NCBI RefSeq assembly: GCF_003171655.1
Contig: NZ_QFZL01000009.1
Span: 18,501 to 82,500, forward strand
Direction of reading: 5' to 3'
Length of the DNA: 64,000 nucleotides
DNA from: Stakelama portus
GTDB lineage: Bacteria; Pseudomonadota; Alphaproteobacteria; Sphingomonadales; Sphingomonadaceae
Shown: positions 34,733 to 45,962 of the stretch, in pieces
How the letters are laid out: every line of letters begins with the position of its first letter
How positions within the stretch are numbered: the first letter of the stretch is position 1
The notes under the pieces: generated by a model
Database searches by the model: none
What the model was told of the DNA's origin: nothing
Seen by the model: the letters and a program-made list of their open reading frames with translations, nothing else
Translations under genes and position numbers: made by a program

Positions 34733-36049
34733 ATGCTTCGTTCGCTGCTTCTCGCCACTGCGCTGATCGCCGCGCCTGCCGCGATGGCCCAATCCGGTCC
34801 GTCGCCCGCCGATCCCGCGCCGCAGGACATGCCCGCGCTGATGGACCTGTATCGCCATCTCCATGCTCATCCCGAACTCAGCCTGCACGAAACCCAAACC
34901 GCCGCATTGCTGGCGGAGGAAGCGCGCAAGGCGGGCTTTACCGTCACCGAAGGAGTCGGCGGCACCGGCGTGGTCGCGATCCTGGAAAACGGCCCCGGCC
35001 CGACGTTGCTGATCCGCGCGGATATGGACGCGCTGCCGGTGACCGAGGAAACCGGGCTCCCCTATGCTTCGACGGTTCGCGCGACCACCGATGAGGGGAT
35101 CGAGGCAGGCGTGATGCACGCATGCGGCCATGATACGCACATGGCGGCGTGGGTCGGCACGATGCGGCGGCTGGCCGAATTGAAGGACCAATGGTCGGGC
35201 ACGCTGGTGATGATCCTTCAGCCGGCCGAGGAACGCGGCATGGGCGCGCGGATGATGATCGAGGACGGACTGTTCACGCGCTTTCCCAAGCCGACCCATG
35301 CCATCGCCTTTCACGACAATGCGGGGATGGCCGCCGGCACGATCGGCGTGACGTCGGGCTATGCGCTCGCCAATGTCGATTCGGTCGATATCGTCGTGCA
35401 CGGCATTGGCGGCCATGGCGCCTATCCCCAGACCACGCGCGATCCGGTCGTGGTCGCCGCGCGGATCGTCACGTCGCTGCAGACCCTGGTCAGCCGCGAA
35501 GTCGATCCCCAGCAACCCGCGGTCGTCACGGTCGGCAGCTTTCACGCCGGATCGAAGCACAACATCATTCCCGACACCGCGACGCTGCAGCTTACGGTGC
35601 GCAGCTATACCGACGAAGTGCGCCAGCAATTGCTCGACGGCATCGCCCGGATCGCACGCGGCGAAGCGATCGCGGCGGGCATTGCCGAGGACCAGCTGCC
35701 CGACGTGACGGTGAAGGACGAATATACGCCATCGACTTACAACACGCCCGAATTCAGCACCCATGTCGCCGGCCTGTTCGCCGAACATTTCGGACAGGCG
35801 CGGGTCATCGCCACCCCGCCTGTGATGGGGGGCGAGGATTTCGGCCGCTATTATCGCGCGGAACCGACGATGGAGAGCCTGATCTTCTGGGTCGGCGGCG
35901 TGCCGCAGGATCAATGGGACGCGGCAAAGCGCGGCGAAGCCGATCTGCCCTCGCTCCACAGCTCCAAATGGGCGCCCGATGCCGAAGCGGTGGTCGGCAC
36001 CGCCAGCGAAGCGCTCACCCTCGCCGCACTCGACATCCTGAAGAAATAG
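34733..36049 (+). CDS. Secreted M20 family amidohydrolase
   Basis: A 438-residue protein with a signal peptide (MLRSLLLATALIAAPAAMA). The M20D pattern is full: LRADMDALPVTEETGLPYAS, metal site MHACGHDTHMAAWVGT, QPAEERGMGARMMIEDGLF, dimerisation domain GGHGAYPQTTRDPVVVAARIV and metal-ligand VMGGEDFGRYY. Relatives hydrolyse N-acyl or hippuryl amino acids. Export is common in this branch and suggests scavenging of peptides or acyl-amino acids in the periplasm. AAAGGGGG precedes the ATG. Confidence 0.92.
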   Translation: MLRSLLLATALIAAPAAMAQSGPSPADPAPQDMPALMDLYRHLHAHPELSLHETQTAALLAEEARKAGFTVTEGVGGTGVVAILENGPGPTLLIRADMDALPVTEETGLPYASTVRATTDEGIEAGVMHACGHDTHMAAWVGTMRRLAELKDQWSGTLVMILQPAEERGMGARMMIEDGLFTRFPKPTHAIAFHDNAGMAAGTIGVTSGYALANVDSVDIVVHGIGGHGAYPQTTRDPVVVAARIVTSLQTLVSREVDPQQPAVVTVGSFHAGSKHNIIPDTATLQLTVRSYTDEVRQQLLDGIARIARGEAIAAGIAEDQLPDVTVKDEYTPSTYNTPEFSTHVAGLFAEHFGQARVIATPPVMGGEDFGRYYRAEPTMESLIFWVGGVPQDQWDAAKRGEADLPSLHSSKWAPDAEAVVGTASEALTLAALDILKK

Positions 36050-36091
36050 CGGGGGAGAGTTTCTCCACCCCGCCGTCGGAAGGGGATCATC

Positions 36092-36307
36092 GTCCTCACC
36101 CTTCAGTCTTTCCCTCTCGCATGGGGAGAGGGAGGGAGGCGCGAAGCGCCGGAAGGTTGAGGGCGACACATCCCAACCTTTGGCCTCTGTCCTGGGATCG
36201 GAGATGACCGTTCGCCCTGAGTAGCCATTGAGCTTGTCGAAATGGCGTATCGAAGGGTCCTTCGATACGGGTCTTCGACTTCGCTCAGCCCCTACTCAGG
36301 AGAAACG
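36092..36307. repeat. Intergenic cluster of inverted repeats
   Basis: Two nested elements fill the gap between the amidohydrolase and CDF genes. The first, about 36092-36171, has CCTCACCCTTC and GAAGGTTGAGGG at its ends with CCCTCTC/GGAGAGGG inside. The second, 36208-36307, begins CCGTTCGCCCTGAGTAG, ends CTACTCAGGAGAAACGG, and carries GTATCGAAGG-GT-CCTTCGATAC at its centre plus the TTGTCGAA core shared with the 8596-8685 element. Confidence 0.75.
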
Positions 36308-36340
36308 GATTCAACCAACGTGGCCCAAGCAGGGCCTGCT

Positions 36341-37282
36341 CTAATGATCCTTGGCATCCTCGCGCTTTTCGGGCCGGACATAGATGGACGAAAGCGCGGG
36401 CACGGCCTCGCGCAGTCTGGTTTCCAGCCGTTCGATGATCGCCTCGCCTTCGCCCAAGGTCACGCCGTCTTCGAAATCGGCACTGATCGCCGCGAAGATC
36501 GCATCGGGCGACGTGTGAATCGTGCGCACGTGATTGACGTGAAGGACCGACGGTTCGCTCGCGACGATGGCGCGAATGCGCGCGACCAGATCGGGATCGG
36601 CAGGCTCGCCGATCAACAGCCCCTTGGCTTCGCGCGCCAGCAATGCCGCCACGCCCGCCAGGATCAGGCCGATCACCATCGACGCGGCGCCGTCCAGTTC
36701 GGGAATCTTGAAAGTCACGCTCGCCCAGACGCCGATAGCCGCGACGATCAGCCCGGCCAGCGCCGCCGAATCCTCGAACAATACAATGAAGGTCGACGGG
36801 TCCTTCGAATCGCGAACCGCGCGCCACCAATGGGTATCGCCCTTGGCCTGCCCGAATTCCTTGAGCGCGATCCCCCAGCTGGTTCCTTCGAGCGCGAAGG
36901 CAAAGCCCAGCACGATATAGTTGATCGTGGGGTCTTCGATCGGATGGGGGTCGGTGAAATGGACATAGCCTTCATACAGCGAAACGCCCGCACCCGCACC
37001 GAAGATCAGGATCGCGACGACGAAGCTCCAGAAATAGAGCTCGCGGCCATAGCCGAAGGGATGGAGCTTGTCCGGCGGACGCTTGGCGCGATGTTCGCCG
37101 TGCAGCAACAGCGCCTGATTCCCCGAATCGACCAGCGAATGCACGCCTTCGGTCAGCATCGAGGACGAACCGGTAATCGCCGCCGCCACGAACTTGGCGA
37201 CGGCGATGCCGAGATTGGCGACCAGCGCCGCATAGATGACGATATGTTCGCGCCAGCCACCGGCCGATGCGTCGCGTTGCAA
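36341..37282 (-). CDS. Cation diffusion facilitator transporter, ZnT9-like
   Basis: A 313-residue membrane protein with about six helices. Metal-site motifs are HSLVD in TEGVHSLVDSGNQ (helix 2) and the less usual EDSAAL in FIVLFEDSAALAGL (helix 5), with HPFGYGRELYFWSF between. The EDSAAL variant and long cytosolic loop place it in the ZnT9-like CDF branch, whose metal is unclear (Zn, Fe or Co). The only in-frame start upstream of the first helix is TTG at 37282, next to AGGAG; no ATG precedes residue 43. Confidence 0.88.
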   Translation of the reverse strand: MQRDASAGGWREHIVIYAALVANLGIAVAKFVAAAITGSSSMLTEGVHSLVDSGNQALLLHGEHRAKRPPDKLHPFGYGRELYFWSFVVAILIFGAGAGVSLYEGYVHFTDPHPIEDPTINYIVLGFAFALEGTSWGIALKEFGQAKGDTHWWRAVRDSKDPSTFIVLFEDSAALAGLIVAAIGVWASVTFKIPELDGAASMVIGLILAGVAALLAREAKGLLIGEPADPDLVARIRAIVASEPSVLHVNHVRTIHTSPDAIFAAISADFEDGVTLGEGEAIIERLETRLREAVPALSSIYVRPEKREDAKDH

Positions 37283-37353
37283 CTCCTGGGTCAGAGCCCG
37301 GTCCCCCTGTTACGGCCCGGGCATTGCCCCGGACCGGTGGCGCCTGGCGCCGA

Positions 37354-37656
37354 TCAATCCCTCTTTGCCGCGCGTTCCTTTTCGGCTTCGGCGTCATAGC
37401 CCGACGACGGCGGCGCGTCATGGCTGTGCACCGGCTGCGTCGTCGCGGGCGGGTCCGACGCATCCATCGATTCGTCGAGCGCGCGATCGAGCCGCGCCTG
37501 ACGGCTTTCCGGGTTCCGTTCAAGCCGCTCGGAAATGCTTTCGTCGGTGCCGGCATCCTTGCGCGCGGACGAATTTTCCTGTTCCGCGTCGGGTTCGGGG
37601 GGCGCCACGGGCATATCCTTGGTCACGGCATCGGCGGTCTGGTTGCGGTCGGTCAT
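37354..37656 (-). CDS. 100-residue hydrophilic protein, function unknown
   Basis: Starts MTDRNQTADAVTKDMPVAPP after GAGAAAG and is very rich in Asp, Glu, Arg and Ser (SISERLERNPESRQARLDRALDESMD), ending KERAAKRD. No hydrophobic core, so probably disordered. The low-complexity charged composition resembles stress-related small proteins but no family is recognised. It lies between the CDF and BI-1 genes on the same strand. Confidence 0.6.
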   Translation of the reverse strand: MTDRNQTADAVTKDMPVAPPEPDAEQENSSARKDAGTDESISERLERNPESRQARLDRALDESMDASDPPATTQPVHSHDAPPSSGYDAEAEKERAAKRD

Positions 37657-37742
37657 GATCTTTCTCCTGCTTTCACAGGGAAAAACGAGCCGGCGGCCCT
37701 CGACGTTCCCGCCAAAGCCGCAACCACGCCCCCCAGCCAAAG

Positions 37743-37771
37743 AAAAAGCCCGGCGAGTTTCCCCGCCGGGC
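37743..37771 (-). terminator. Rho-independent terminator of the BI-1/YccA gene
   Basis: On the minus strand GCCCGGCG (37771-37764) pairs with CGCCGGGC (37755-37748) and is followed by TTTTT (37747-37743), about 25 bases after the stop of the 37797 gene. A standard intrinsic terminator. Confidence 0.9.
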
Positions 37772-37796
37772 CATTTTCCGTTGCCATGTGCAGCGA

Positions 37797-38549
37797 TCAG
37801 TTCCGCTGGCTGCCGAACAGACGCAGCAGGAACAGGAACATGTTGATGAAGTCGAGATAGAGCGTCAGCGCGCCCATGATCTCGACCTTCGACTGCAGCT
37901 CGCCATTGTGCGAGACATGGAAGTACATGCTCTTGATCTTCTGCGTGTCATAGGCGGTCAGGCCGGCGAAGATCAGCACGCCCAGCGCGCTGATGATCAT
38001 GCTGCCTTCCTGCGACTGGAACACGAATGCGTTGAGCAGCATCGCCACGATCAGGCCGAACAGACCCATGATCAGGAACGTGCCGATCGGGCCCAGGTCA
38101 CGCTTGGTGGTGTAGCCATAGAGGCTGAGGCCAGCGAAACCCGCCGCCGTCGCAAAGAACACCGACGCGATCGACGCCGAGGTATAGACGAGGAAGATCG
38201 ACGAGAGCGACATGCCCATCAGCACCGCAAAGCCCCAGAACAGCGCCTGAAGCGTGCCCTTCGACATGCGGTTCATGCCCATGCTCATCGCGAACACGAT
38301 CGCCAGCGGCGACAGCATCACGATCCAGCCGAGGCCGCTTGCGCCGCCCTGCGGACCATGGAGCATCGAAACCGCGCCGCTCTGGGCGAACAGCATCGAC
38401 ACCAGGCCGGTCAGCAGCACGCCCGACATCATGAAATTATAGACCGAAAGCATGTAGGACCGCAGCCCCGCATCGACCGCGCCGGCCTCCGTCGCGGTGC
38501 CCGCGGCATAAGGCGCGCCCGTCGTCCGGGGATCAGACCAATTTGCCAT
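37797..38549 (-). CDS. Bax inhibitor-1/YccA family membrane protein
   Basis: A 250-residue protein with seven hydrophobic segments. The opening (MANWSDPRTTGAPYAAGTATEAGAVDAGLRSYMLSVYNFMMSGVLLTG) and the C-terminal region with AYDTQKIKSMYFH and LYLDFINMFLFLLRLFGSQRN are diagnostic for the BI-1/YccA (YbhL) family, including the two Asp of the proton/Ca-sensing pair (in TAYDTQ and LYLDF). Bacterial members are linked to Ca leak or protease regulation. Ends in a strong terminator. Confidence 0.95.
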   Translation of the reverse strand: MANWSDPRTTGAPYAAGTATEAGAVDAGLRSYMLSVYNFMMSGVLLTGLVSMLFAQSGAVSMLHGPQGGASGLGWIVMLSPLAIVFAMSMGMNRMSKGTLQALFWGFAVLMGMSLSSIFLVYTSASIASVFFATAAGFAGLSLYGYTTKRDLGPIGTFLIMGLFGLIVAMLLNAFVFQSQEGSMIISALGVLIFAGLTAYDTQKIKSMYFHVSHNGELQSKVEIMGALTLYLDFINMFLFLLRLFGSQRN

Positions 38550-38666
38550 CTCAAACTCCTTTGCCCGGCCTGTCTGCCGGATGGTGCAAATATCATCATT
38601 CGCGCACCGGATTTCAAGCAAAACCGGTTCCCCGCCGCACCTGCTACGCTTAAGGACAGGTTCACG

Positions 38667-39209
38667 ATGCAACGGCTATTTGTCGGATTCCGCCCGCCCC
38701 TGATGGTTCGCGAGGCATTGCGGCGCACCATGGGCGGCATTCCCGGCGCGCGCTGGCAAAGCGACGACCAGCTTCACGTCACGCTGCGCTTCATCGGCGA
38801 GGTCGAACGCCCGGTGGCCGAAGACGTCGCGCTGGCGCTCGCGGCGATCCGCTATCCCCGGTTCGACGTGGCGATCGACGGGGTCGGCGCGTTCGACAGC
38901 CGGGGGAAGCCCAACGCGCTATGGGCCGGCATCCGCCCGCGCGACGCCGCCACCGGCCTGCACAAAAAGATCGATCAGGCGCTGGTCCGCATCGGACTGG
39001 CGGCGGAACATCGCGCCTATCTGCCGCACATCACTCTTGCCCGCATGGCCCGCACCGCCGCCGACCCCGACCGCTGGCTCGCCGACCATGCCGGACTGGC
39101 GATCCCGGCTTTTGCCGTGACGCATTTCCTGTTGTTCGAAAGCCGGCTGGGCAGCGAAGGCGCCAGCTATGACGCCATCGAACGCTATGCGCTGACGCAA
39201 ACCGAATGA
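38667..39209 (+). CDS. thpR: RNA 2',3'-cyclic phosphodiesterase (LigT/ThpR)
   Basis: A 180-residue 2H phosphoesterase with both catalytic H-x-T motifs: HVTLRFIGE (about residue 38) and HITLARMAR (about residue 122), plus opening MQRLFVGFRPPL. It opens 2',3'-cyclic phosphate ends of RNA. Divergent from the BI-1 gene and convergent with the LMW-PTP gene, nine bases apart. Confidence 0.94.
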   Translation: MQRLFVGFRPPLMVREALRRTMGGIPGARWQSDDQLHVTLRFIGEVERPVAEDVALALAAIRYPRFDVAIDGVGAFDSRGKPNALWAGIRPRDAATGLHKKIDQALVRIGLAAEHRAYLPHITLARMARTAADPDRWLADHAGLAIPAFAVTHFLLFESRLGSEGASYDAIERYALTQTE

Positions 39210-39218
39210 CGCGCCAGG

Positions 39219-39683
39219 CTATTCCTGCGAAAGCCGCGCCACCAGCGCGTCGGCGGCGGCGGTCACATCCGCCCACACCGTGTCGAAATCGGCGACGCCG
39301 CCATAATAGGGGTCGCGAACGCCCTGGCCGCGCCGGCCGGGGACATGATCGAGCAACAGGCTGATTTCGGCGCTGGTATCGCTCGGCGCGATCGCGATCA
39401 GGTCGCGCAGATTTTCCGCATCAAGCGCCAGGATATAGTCGAAATTGCGAAAATCGCCCGGCGACACGCGCCGGGCGCGATACTGCGCAATATCGATTCC
39501 GTGCCGCGCCGCCACTTCCTGCGACCGGGGATCGGGCGCGTGACCGACATGCCACTCGCCGGTGCCCGCCGAATCGACATGTACATCCAGCCCAACGCGT
39601 TCGGCCGCGGCGCGGAACGCCGCCTCCGCCAGCGGGGATCGGCAGATATTGCCAAGACACACGAACAGCAGCGACGTCGCCAT
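39219..39683 (-). CDS. Low-molecular-weight protein-tyrosine phosphatase
   Basis: A 154-residue cytoplasmic phosphatase with P-loop CLGNICRSPLAEA near the N-terminus (C-x5-R-S) and the general-acid loop in VRDPYYGG. DSAGTGEWHVGHAPDPRSQEVAARHGIDI is typical. No tyrosine kinase or exopolysaccharide gene adjoins it, so its target is unknown. Overall length is normal. Confidence 0.95.
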   Translation of the reverse strand: MATSLLFVCLGNICRSPLAEAAFRAAAERVGLDVHVDSAGTGEWHVGHAPDPRSQEVAARHGIDIAQYRARRVSPGDFRNFDYILALDAENLRDLIAIAPSDTSAEISLLLDHVPGRRGQGVRDPYYGGVADFDTVWADVTAAADALVARLSQE

Positions 39684-39774
39684 CCCATCCCTTCCCTACC
39701 GAAATCGAAACGGCCGATAGCCGGGATCGCCGCTGCGGGGAATGGCGCCGGGCCGAACGCCCGGCACACTCGGT

Positions 39775-40389
39775 TTACTGCGCTTCGAACACGCCACAGG
39801 CATAGCGCGCACCGGCATCGCCCGCCGGATCGCTCTTCAGATCATCCTCGCCCGCATGGACGACGAACGCCGAACCATCGTCATCCATCAACGTGGCAAA
39901 GCTGCCGCCCTGAAGCGTGAAGGTGAGCGATCCCGTGCCGTCGTCCCCGACGACCAGATTGGGCATGTCGCCGGCATGCGCGCCCTGGGGATTTTCGATG
40001 CCATGCTGCTTGGCGTCGGGGTTCCAATGGCCGCCGGCGCTCTTGAAATCGGGCGCTTCGCAGCTGCCGGTCATATGAACATGCACGCCATGCTTGCCGG
40101 CGGGCACGCCGTTCACCTGCACCGTCGCCTGCAGCCCATCGGCGGTCTGCTGCACCACCGCGGTGCCGACCTGCGTACCGTCGGCAGTCTTCAGCACCGC
40201 CTCGGCACGCTCGCCGCCCGGCACCATCGCATTGCCCATCATGTTGCCCGTTTCGGGCGCGGGCATCATGTCGTTGGCCAGGATATCGGTCGAATTGTCG
40301 ACATAAGTCGTCTTCTCGCTCGAACAGCCCGCCGTCGCCGCCAGCGCCAGCATCGAACCGATCATCAAACCATTGCGCAATACAGACAT
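39775..40389 (-). CDS. sodC: Cu/Zn superoxide dismutase-like lipoprotein with Met-rich linker
   Basis: 204 residues. Lipobox AATAGC puts a lipid anchor at about residue 22. A linker of about 30 residues contains a Met-rich stretch (ILANDMMPAPETGNMMGNAM). The SOD domain has copper/zinc ligands HGVHVHMTGSC and GGHWNP, with AFVVHAGEDDL and the disulfide Cys in ARYACGVFEAQ. It removes superoxide in the periplasm. GGAGGAAC precedes the ATG. The Met-rich linker is unusual for SodC and could bind copper. Confidence 0.92.
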   Translation of the reverse strand: MSVLRNGLMIGSMLALAATAGCSSEKTTYVDNSTDILANDMMPAPETGNMMGNAMVPGGERAEAVLKTADGTQVGTAVVQQTADGLQATVQVNGVPAGKHGVHVHMTGSCEAPDFKSAGGHWNPDAKQHGIENPQGAHAGDMPNLVVGDDGTGSLTFTLQGGSFATLMDDDGSAFVVHAGEDDLKSDPAGDAGARYACGVFEAQ

Positions 40390-40524
40390 GCCCCGTTCCT
40401 CCTTTTGAAAATGCTCCTGCAGGAATGAACGGGACTGGGCAAGGGTTCCGAATTGCAGTGGCGACGGCGCCCCGGCTCGCGTTATGCGCGGTCGCGATTG
40501 CGAAATCCGGGGGCAGCAGAGGCG

Positions 40525-40800
40525 ATGGCGCGCAGGAAACGATATCTGACCGCAGTGATGCCCGATGGCTATGTAAAGACCATCGGCCCCACCAACGCGC
40601 CCTTCACTCATTATTGGCGCATCGTCGCCGAACTGGGCAGCGGCCGGACCGAAGTCTTCTGGGGTCACGCAAAATCGCTGAAGGAGGCCAGCGGCAAGAA
40701 AGCGGCACTGGCGGAAGCCGCGCGCCAGCGCGGCTGGCAATCGCATCGCTTCGAAATGGTCGAACTGACCGAAAGCGCCGACCCGCCCGAACCCGCCTGA
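40525..40800 (+). CDS. 91-residue protein, function unknown
   Basis: Starts MARRKRYLTAVMPDGYVKTIGPTNAPFTHYWRI and continues with ELGSGRTEVFWGHAKSLKEASGKKAALAEAARQRGWQSHRFEMVELTE. It is basic at the N-terminus and looks like a small alpha/beta fold, perhaps nucleic-acid binding. GGGGGCAGCAGAGG lies upstream of the ATG. Not recognised. It is followed by a strong hairpin shared with the convergent chemoreceptor gene. Confidence 0.6.
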   Translation: MARRKRYLTAVMPDGYVKTIGPTNAPFTHYWRIVAELGSGRTEVFWGHAKSLKEASGKKAALAEAARQRGWQSHRFEMVELTESADPPEPA

Positions 40801-40817
40801 GCGCGGTCAGGCAACGG

Positions 40818-40857
40818 AAAAATGCCCGTTCCGCATGGGGTCATGCGGAACGGGCAT
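40818..40857 (-). terminator. Perfect 16-bp hairpin terminator of the chemoreceptor gene
   Basis: Arms 40822-40837 (ATGCCCGTTCCGCATG) and 40842-40857 (CATGCGGAACGGGCAT) are perfect complements around a 4-nt loop. On the minus strand the stem is followed by TTTTT, 15 bases after the chemoreceptor stop. On the plus strand it lies just past the 91-residue gene but has no T-run there. Confidence 0.9.
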
Positions 40858-40871
40858 GTTCAAAGCCATGC

Positions 40872-42461
40872 TCAGTGCAGCACGACTCCCTGCCGGCCGT
40901 TGCTGGCCGACCGCGCCTGGGATCGCGCCATATCGGGCAGACGGAAGCGGCGTGCGTCTTCCGACAATATCTGCCCCTGTTCCATCAATACCCGAACCGC
41001 CGCCGAGCTTTGCTCGACCATCGCCGCATTTTCCTGGGTATTGCGATCCATATCGGTCACTGCGGTGCTGATCTGCTTGATCACCGTCGCCTGCGCCTGA
41101 TTTTCCTCGGCGATGCTTGCGATCCGATCATGTACCTCGGACACGTCATCGACGATGGTCGACAGCGACGTCCCGACACGACCGACCGCTTCCACTGCGA
41201 CTGCGATGTCGGCCTGTGTCGCGCTCAACTGGTCGCGAGCGTTCTTGGCCTCTTCCTCGGCGCGCATCGCCAGTGCGGAAACCAGGTCGGCGACGACCGC
41301 GAAGCCACGCCCGGCCTCGCCGGCACGCCCCGCCTCGACGGCGGCGTTCATCGCCAGAACGCGGGTCTGGAACGCGATCTTGTCGAGGCCCTCGATCACT
41401 TCGTCGATGCCGCGCGCGCTCTCGTGCACACGGTTCATCTTCTCGACCGCATCGCCCGCCGTATCGCGCCCGGTACCGACGGAGCTAATCGCGCCGCCGG
41501 CGCGGCTCACGGTATCGCGCGCGGCGTCTGCGATTGCGCGCAACCGCTTGTCCAGCTCCACGATCGACGCAGTCGTCTCTTCGACATTGGCAGCGTTGAT
41601 CTCCGAACGGCGCGCGAGATTATCCGAGCCCTGGGCGATTTCGGTCGAACCGTGGCGGATGGCGTCGGCGCGTTCGAGAACCGATCCGACCAGCGCCCGC
41701 AGGCTGCCGATCGTGGCATTGAAATTCTCGCCAAGCACCCGATAGGATTCGGGAAGCTGGGTTTCGAACTCGTGCGAAAGATCGCCGTCGGCAAGATCGG
41801 TGAGCGCGTCGGAAACCGCCGCGATGACGAGGGTCAGCTCGCGATCGCGCTCTTCCTGCGCGGCCCGTGCCGTGGCTTCGACTGCCTGACGCTCCTGTGC
41901 TTCGCGCTTGACCGAATCGAGCAGCGCGACAATCTGCACGACCATCACGACGAGCGAGAACCACTCGGCGATCCAGATCGTGCCGTGCAGCAGGATGCGC
42001 GGCAGGCCGCCGCCGCCCAGGAACACCCAGTCGGGCACGCCCAGGCCGAGCACCATATGGTGGACGACCACATAGCCCGCAGCAACGGTGAGCGCCTTCC
42101 AGTCGAGCAGCGTGGCAGCCATCGCCAGCGATGCGAAGAAGACGAGGTGCAGGTCGATCTGCCACGGCATGCCGCGGAAGATGTAGAGCATCAACGTTTC
42201 CTGAACGACGACACTGAGCAGAGTGATCATGCGATCCGGCGCTTCGGTCCTGCCGCGAACGGCGACGATGGTCGGATAGATCGGCAGCGCCAGGACGAGC
42301 AGGTCGGCAACGATCGACCCCTGACCGACCAGCAGATCGCCGATCAGCGTTCCCAGCGCGACCAGCCACATCGACCCCGTCACCGTACGCATGCCGGTAA
42401 CGCGCATGCTGTCGATGCTCAGCGCCTCAGGATTCACCAGCTTCTGTATTAGAGCAACCAA
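40872..42461 (-). CDS. Methyl-accepting chemotaxis-type receptor with membrane sensor
   Basis: A 529-residue protein: about six hydrophobic segments (residues 28-185) with no large periplasmic domain, then a HAMP-like or linker helix (SVKREAQERQAVEATARAAQEERDRELTLVIAAVSDALTDLADGDLSHEF) and an MCP signalling domain with the hairpin DKIAFQTRVLAMNAAVEAGRAGEAGRGFAVVADLVSALAMRAEEEAK. The hairpin tip shows the expected R/E/A residues. It should sense something within or near the membrane and talk to CheW/CheA, which are not in the window. Overlaps the upstream 110-residue gene by 35 bp. Confidence 0.92.
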   Translation of the reverse strand: MVALIQKLVNPEALSIDSMRVTGMRTVTGSMWLVALGTLIGDLLVGQGSIVADLLVLALPIYPTIVAVRGRTEAPDRMITLLSVVVQETLMLYIFRGMPWQIDLHLVFFASLAMAATLLDWKALTVAAGYVVVHHMVLGLGVPDWVFLGGGGLPRILLHGTIWIAEWFSLVVMVVQIVALLDSVKREAQERQAVEATARAAQEERDRELTLVIAAVSDALTDLADGDLSHEFETQLPESYRVLGENFNATIGSLRALVGSVLERADAIRHGSTEIAQGSDNLARRSEINAANVEETTASIVELDKRLRAIADAARDTVSRAGGAISSVGTGRDTAGDAVEKMNRVHESARGIDEVIEGLDKIAFQTRVLAMNAAVEAGRAGEAGRGFAVVADLVSALAMRAEEEAKNARDQLSATQADIAVAVEAVGRVGTSLSTIVDDVSEVHDRIASIAEENQAQATVIKQISTAVTDMDRNTQENAAMVEQSSAAVRVLMEQGQILSEDARRFRLPDMARSQARSASNGRQGVVLH

Positions 42462-42759
42462 CGTATTTGCCTCCCATCAGCATCGCGCCCGCCAGTACGG
42501 CGCGCGGCAGCAGGTCGCCCCGCGAACCCCGGACGTAGAGCGACCCCGATATCTCTCCACGGCTCAGGATCTGGGCACCCGCATCGGTCGCGATGCGTGC
42601 CATCGATCCATCCGCCCGCGGAACCAGCGGAACGAGCAGAAATACACCCTCGGGTGGCGGCAGCGCCGCCAGCAGGCTGGCGAAAATCAGGAGGACGCCC
42701 TGACAAGCCACGCCCAAATGGCGCAAGCCGCCCCGGCGCCGTTTACCACCCGGTTCCAT
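42427..42759 (-). CDS. Small membrane-associated protein upstream of chemoreceptor
   Basis: 110 residues: basic N-terminus (MEPGGKRRRGGLRHLG), hydrophobic helix (GVLLIFASLLAAL) and a C-terminal half (GVFLLVPLVPRADGSMARIATDAGAQILSRGEISGSLYVRGSRGDLLPRAVLAGAMLMG). The second half resembles small sphingomonad proteins with the pattern GAxxLxxGxxxGSLxVxG. It overlaps the chemoreceptor start by 35 bp, which suggests coupled expression. Function unknown; the exact start is uncertain. Confidence 0.55.
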   Translation of the reverse strand: MEPGGKRRRGGLRHLGVACQGVLLIFASLLAALPPPEGVFLLVPLVPRADGSMARIATDAGAQILSRGEISGSLYVRGSRGDLLPRAVLAGAMLMGGKYVGCSNTEAGES

Positions 42760-43274
42760 GGTTGATTATAGGATGGCTGGCGTCGACCACGGCGCAGAAT
42801 GCGAAATTTCTTCGCGATGGCGGCGCCACCCATCGGGGGTGCGATGGCAATCGCAACCGCACGAAAAACACCGGAAAAGCACCAAAACGGGCCGCTCGCG
42901 CGTATCGCGTGGCGATCCAGGCGGGGGACATGGTTGTCGAGGGCGAGCCGGCGCCGACCCACGACATCGCTCGCTGGCTGCGTCCCGGCTGGCGGTTCCT
43001 ACTCCTGACTGGAGCGCACCCGCCCGATGATTTCATCGCTGGAAGTCTCTCACCCACATCGACGCCAGGCACTGGCGGCTTGCGGGGCCGCGCAGCAACT
43101 CCGGGACGGCCGGCATGCGGCGCAAAGCCGCTACCACCCCCTCCCCCACTTCCCCAACTCCCACCCCCTTGCTACAGCGCGCGCGACTCTCGTGCTCACC
43201 GCTCCGGGCTGTGCGCGTGCGGAACGATCCGCGCCGCGCCGCGCTTGGAAGAACAACAAGGGAAAGGCCCTCAC
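42760..43274. other. 515-bp region upstream of acnA without a convincing gene
   Basis: Several open frames exist on both strands but none shows a Shine-Dalgarno sequence, a domain or a hydrophobic profile that persuades. The acnA frame itself stays open far upstream, as often happens at this GC content. The last 130 bp are C-rich (CCCCCTCCCCCAC), followed by TTGCTACAGCGCGCG about 100 bp before acnA, a plausible promoter zone. A leader RNA is possible. Confidence 0.4.
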
Positions 43275-45950
<2,676 letters not shown>

Positions 45951-45962
45951 TCGTATCGGGCG

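Noticed and set aside
42597..43274. A long in-frame upstream extension of acnA.
   Set aside because: AcnA proteins start at about the chosen ATG with a good Shine-Dalgarno sequence; the extension has no homologous sequence character.
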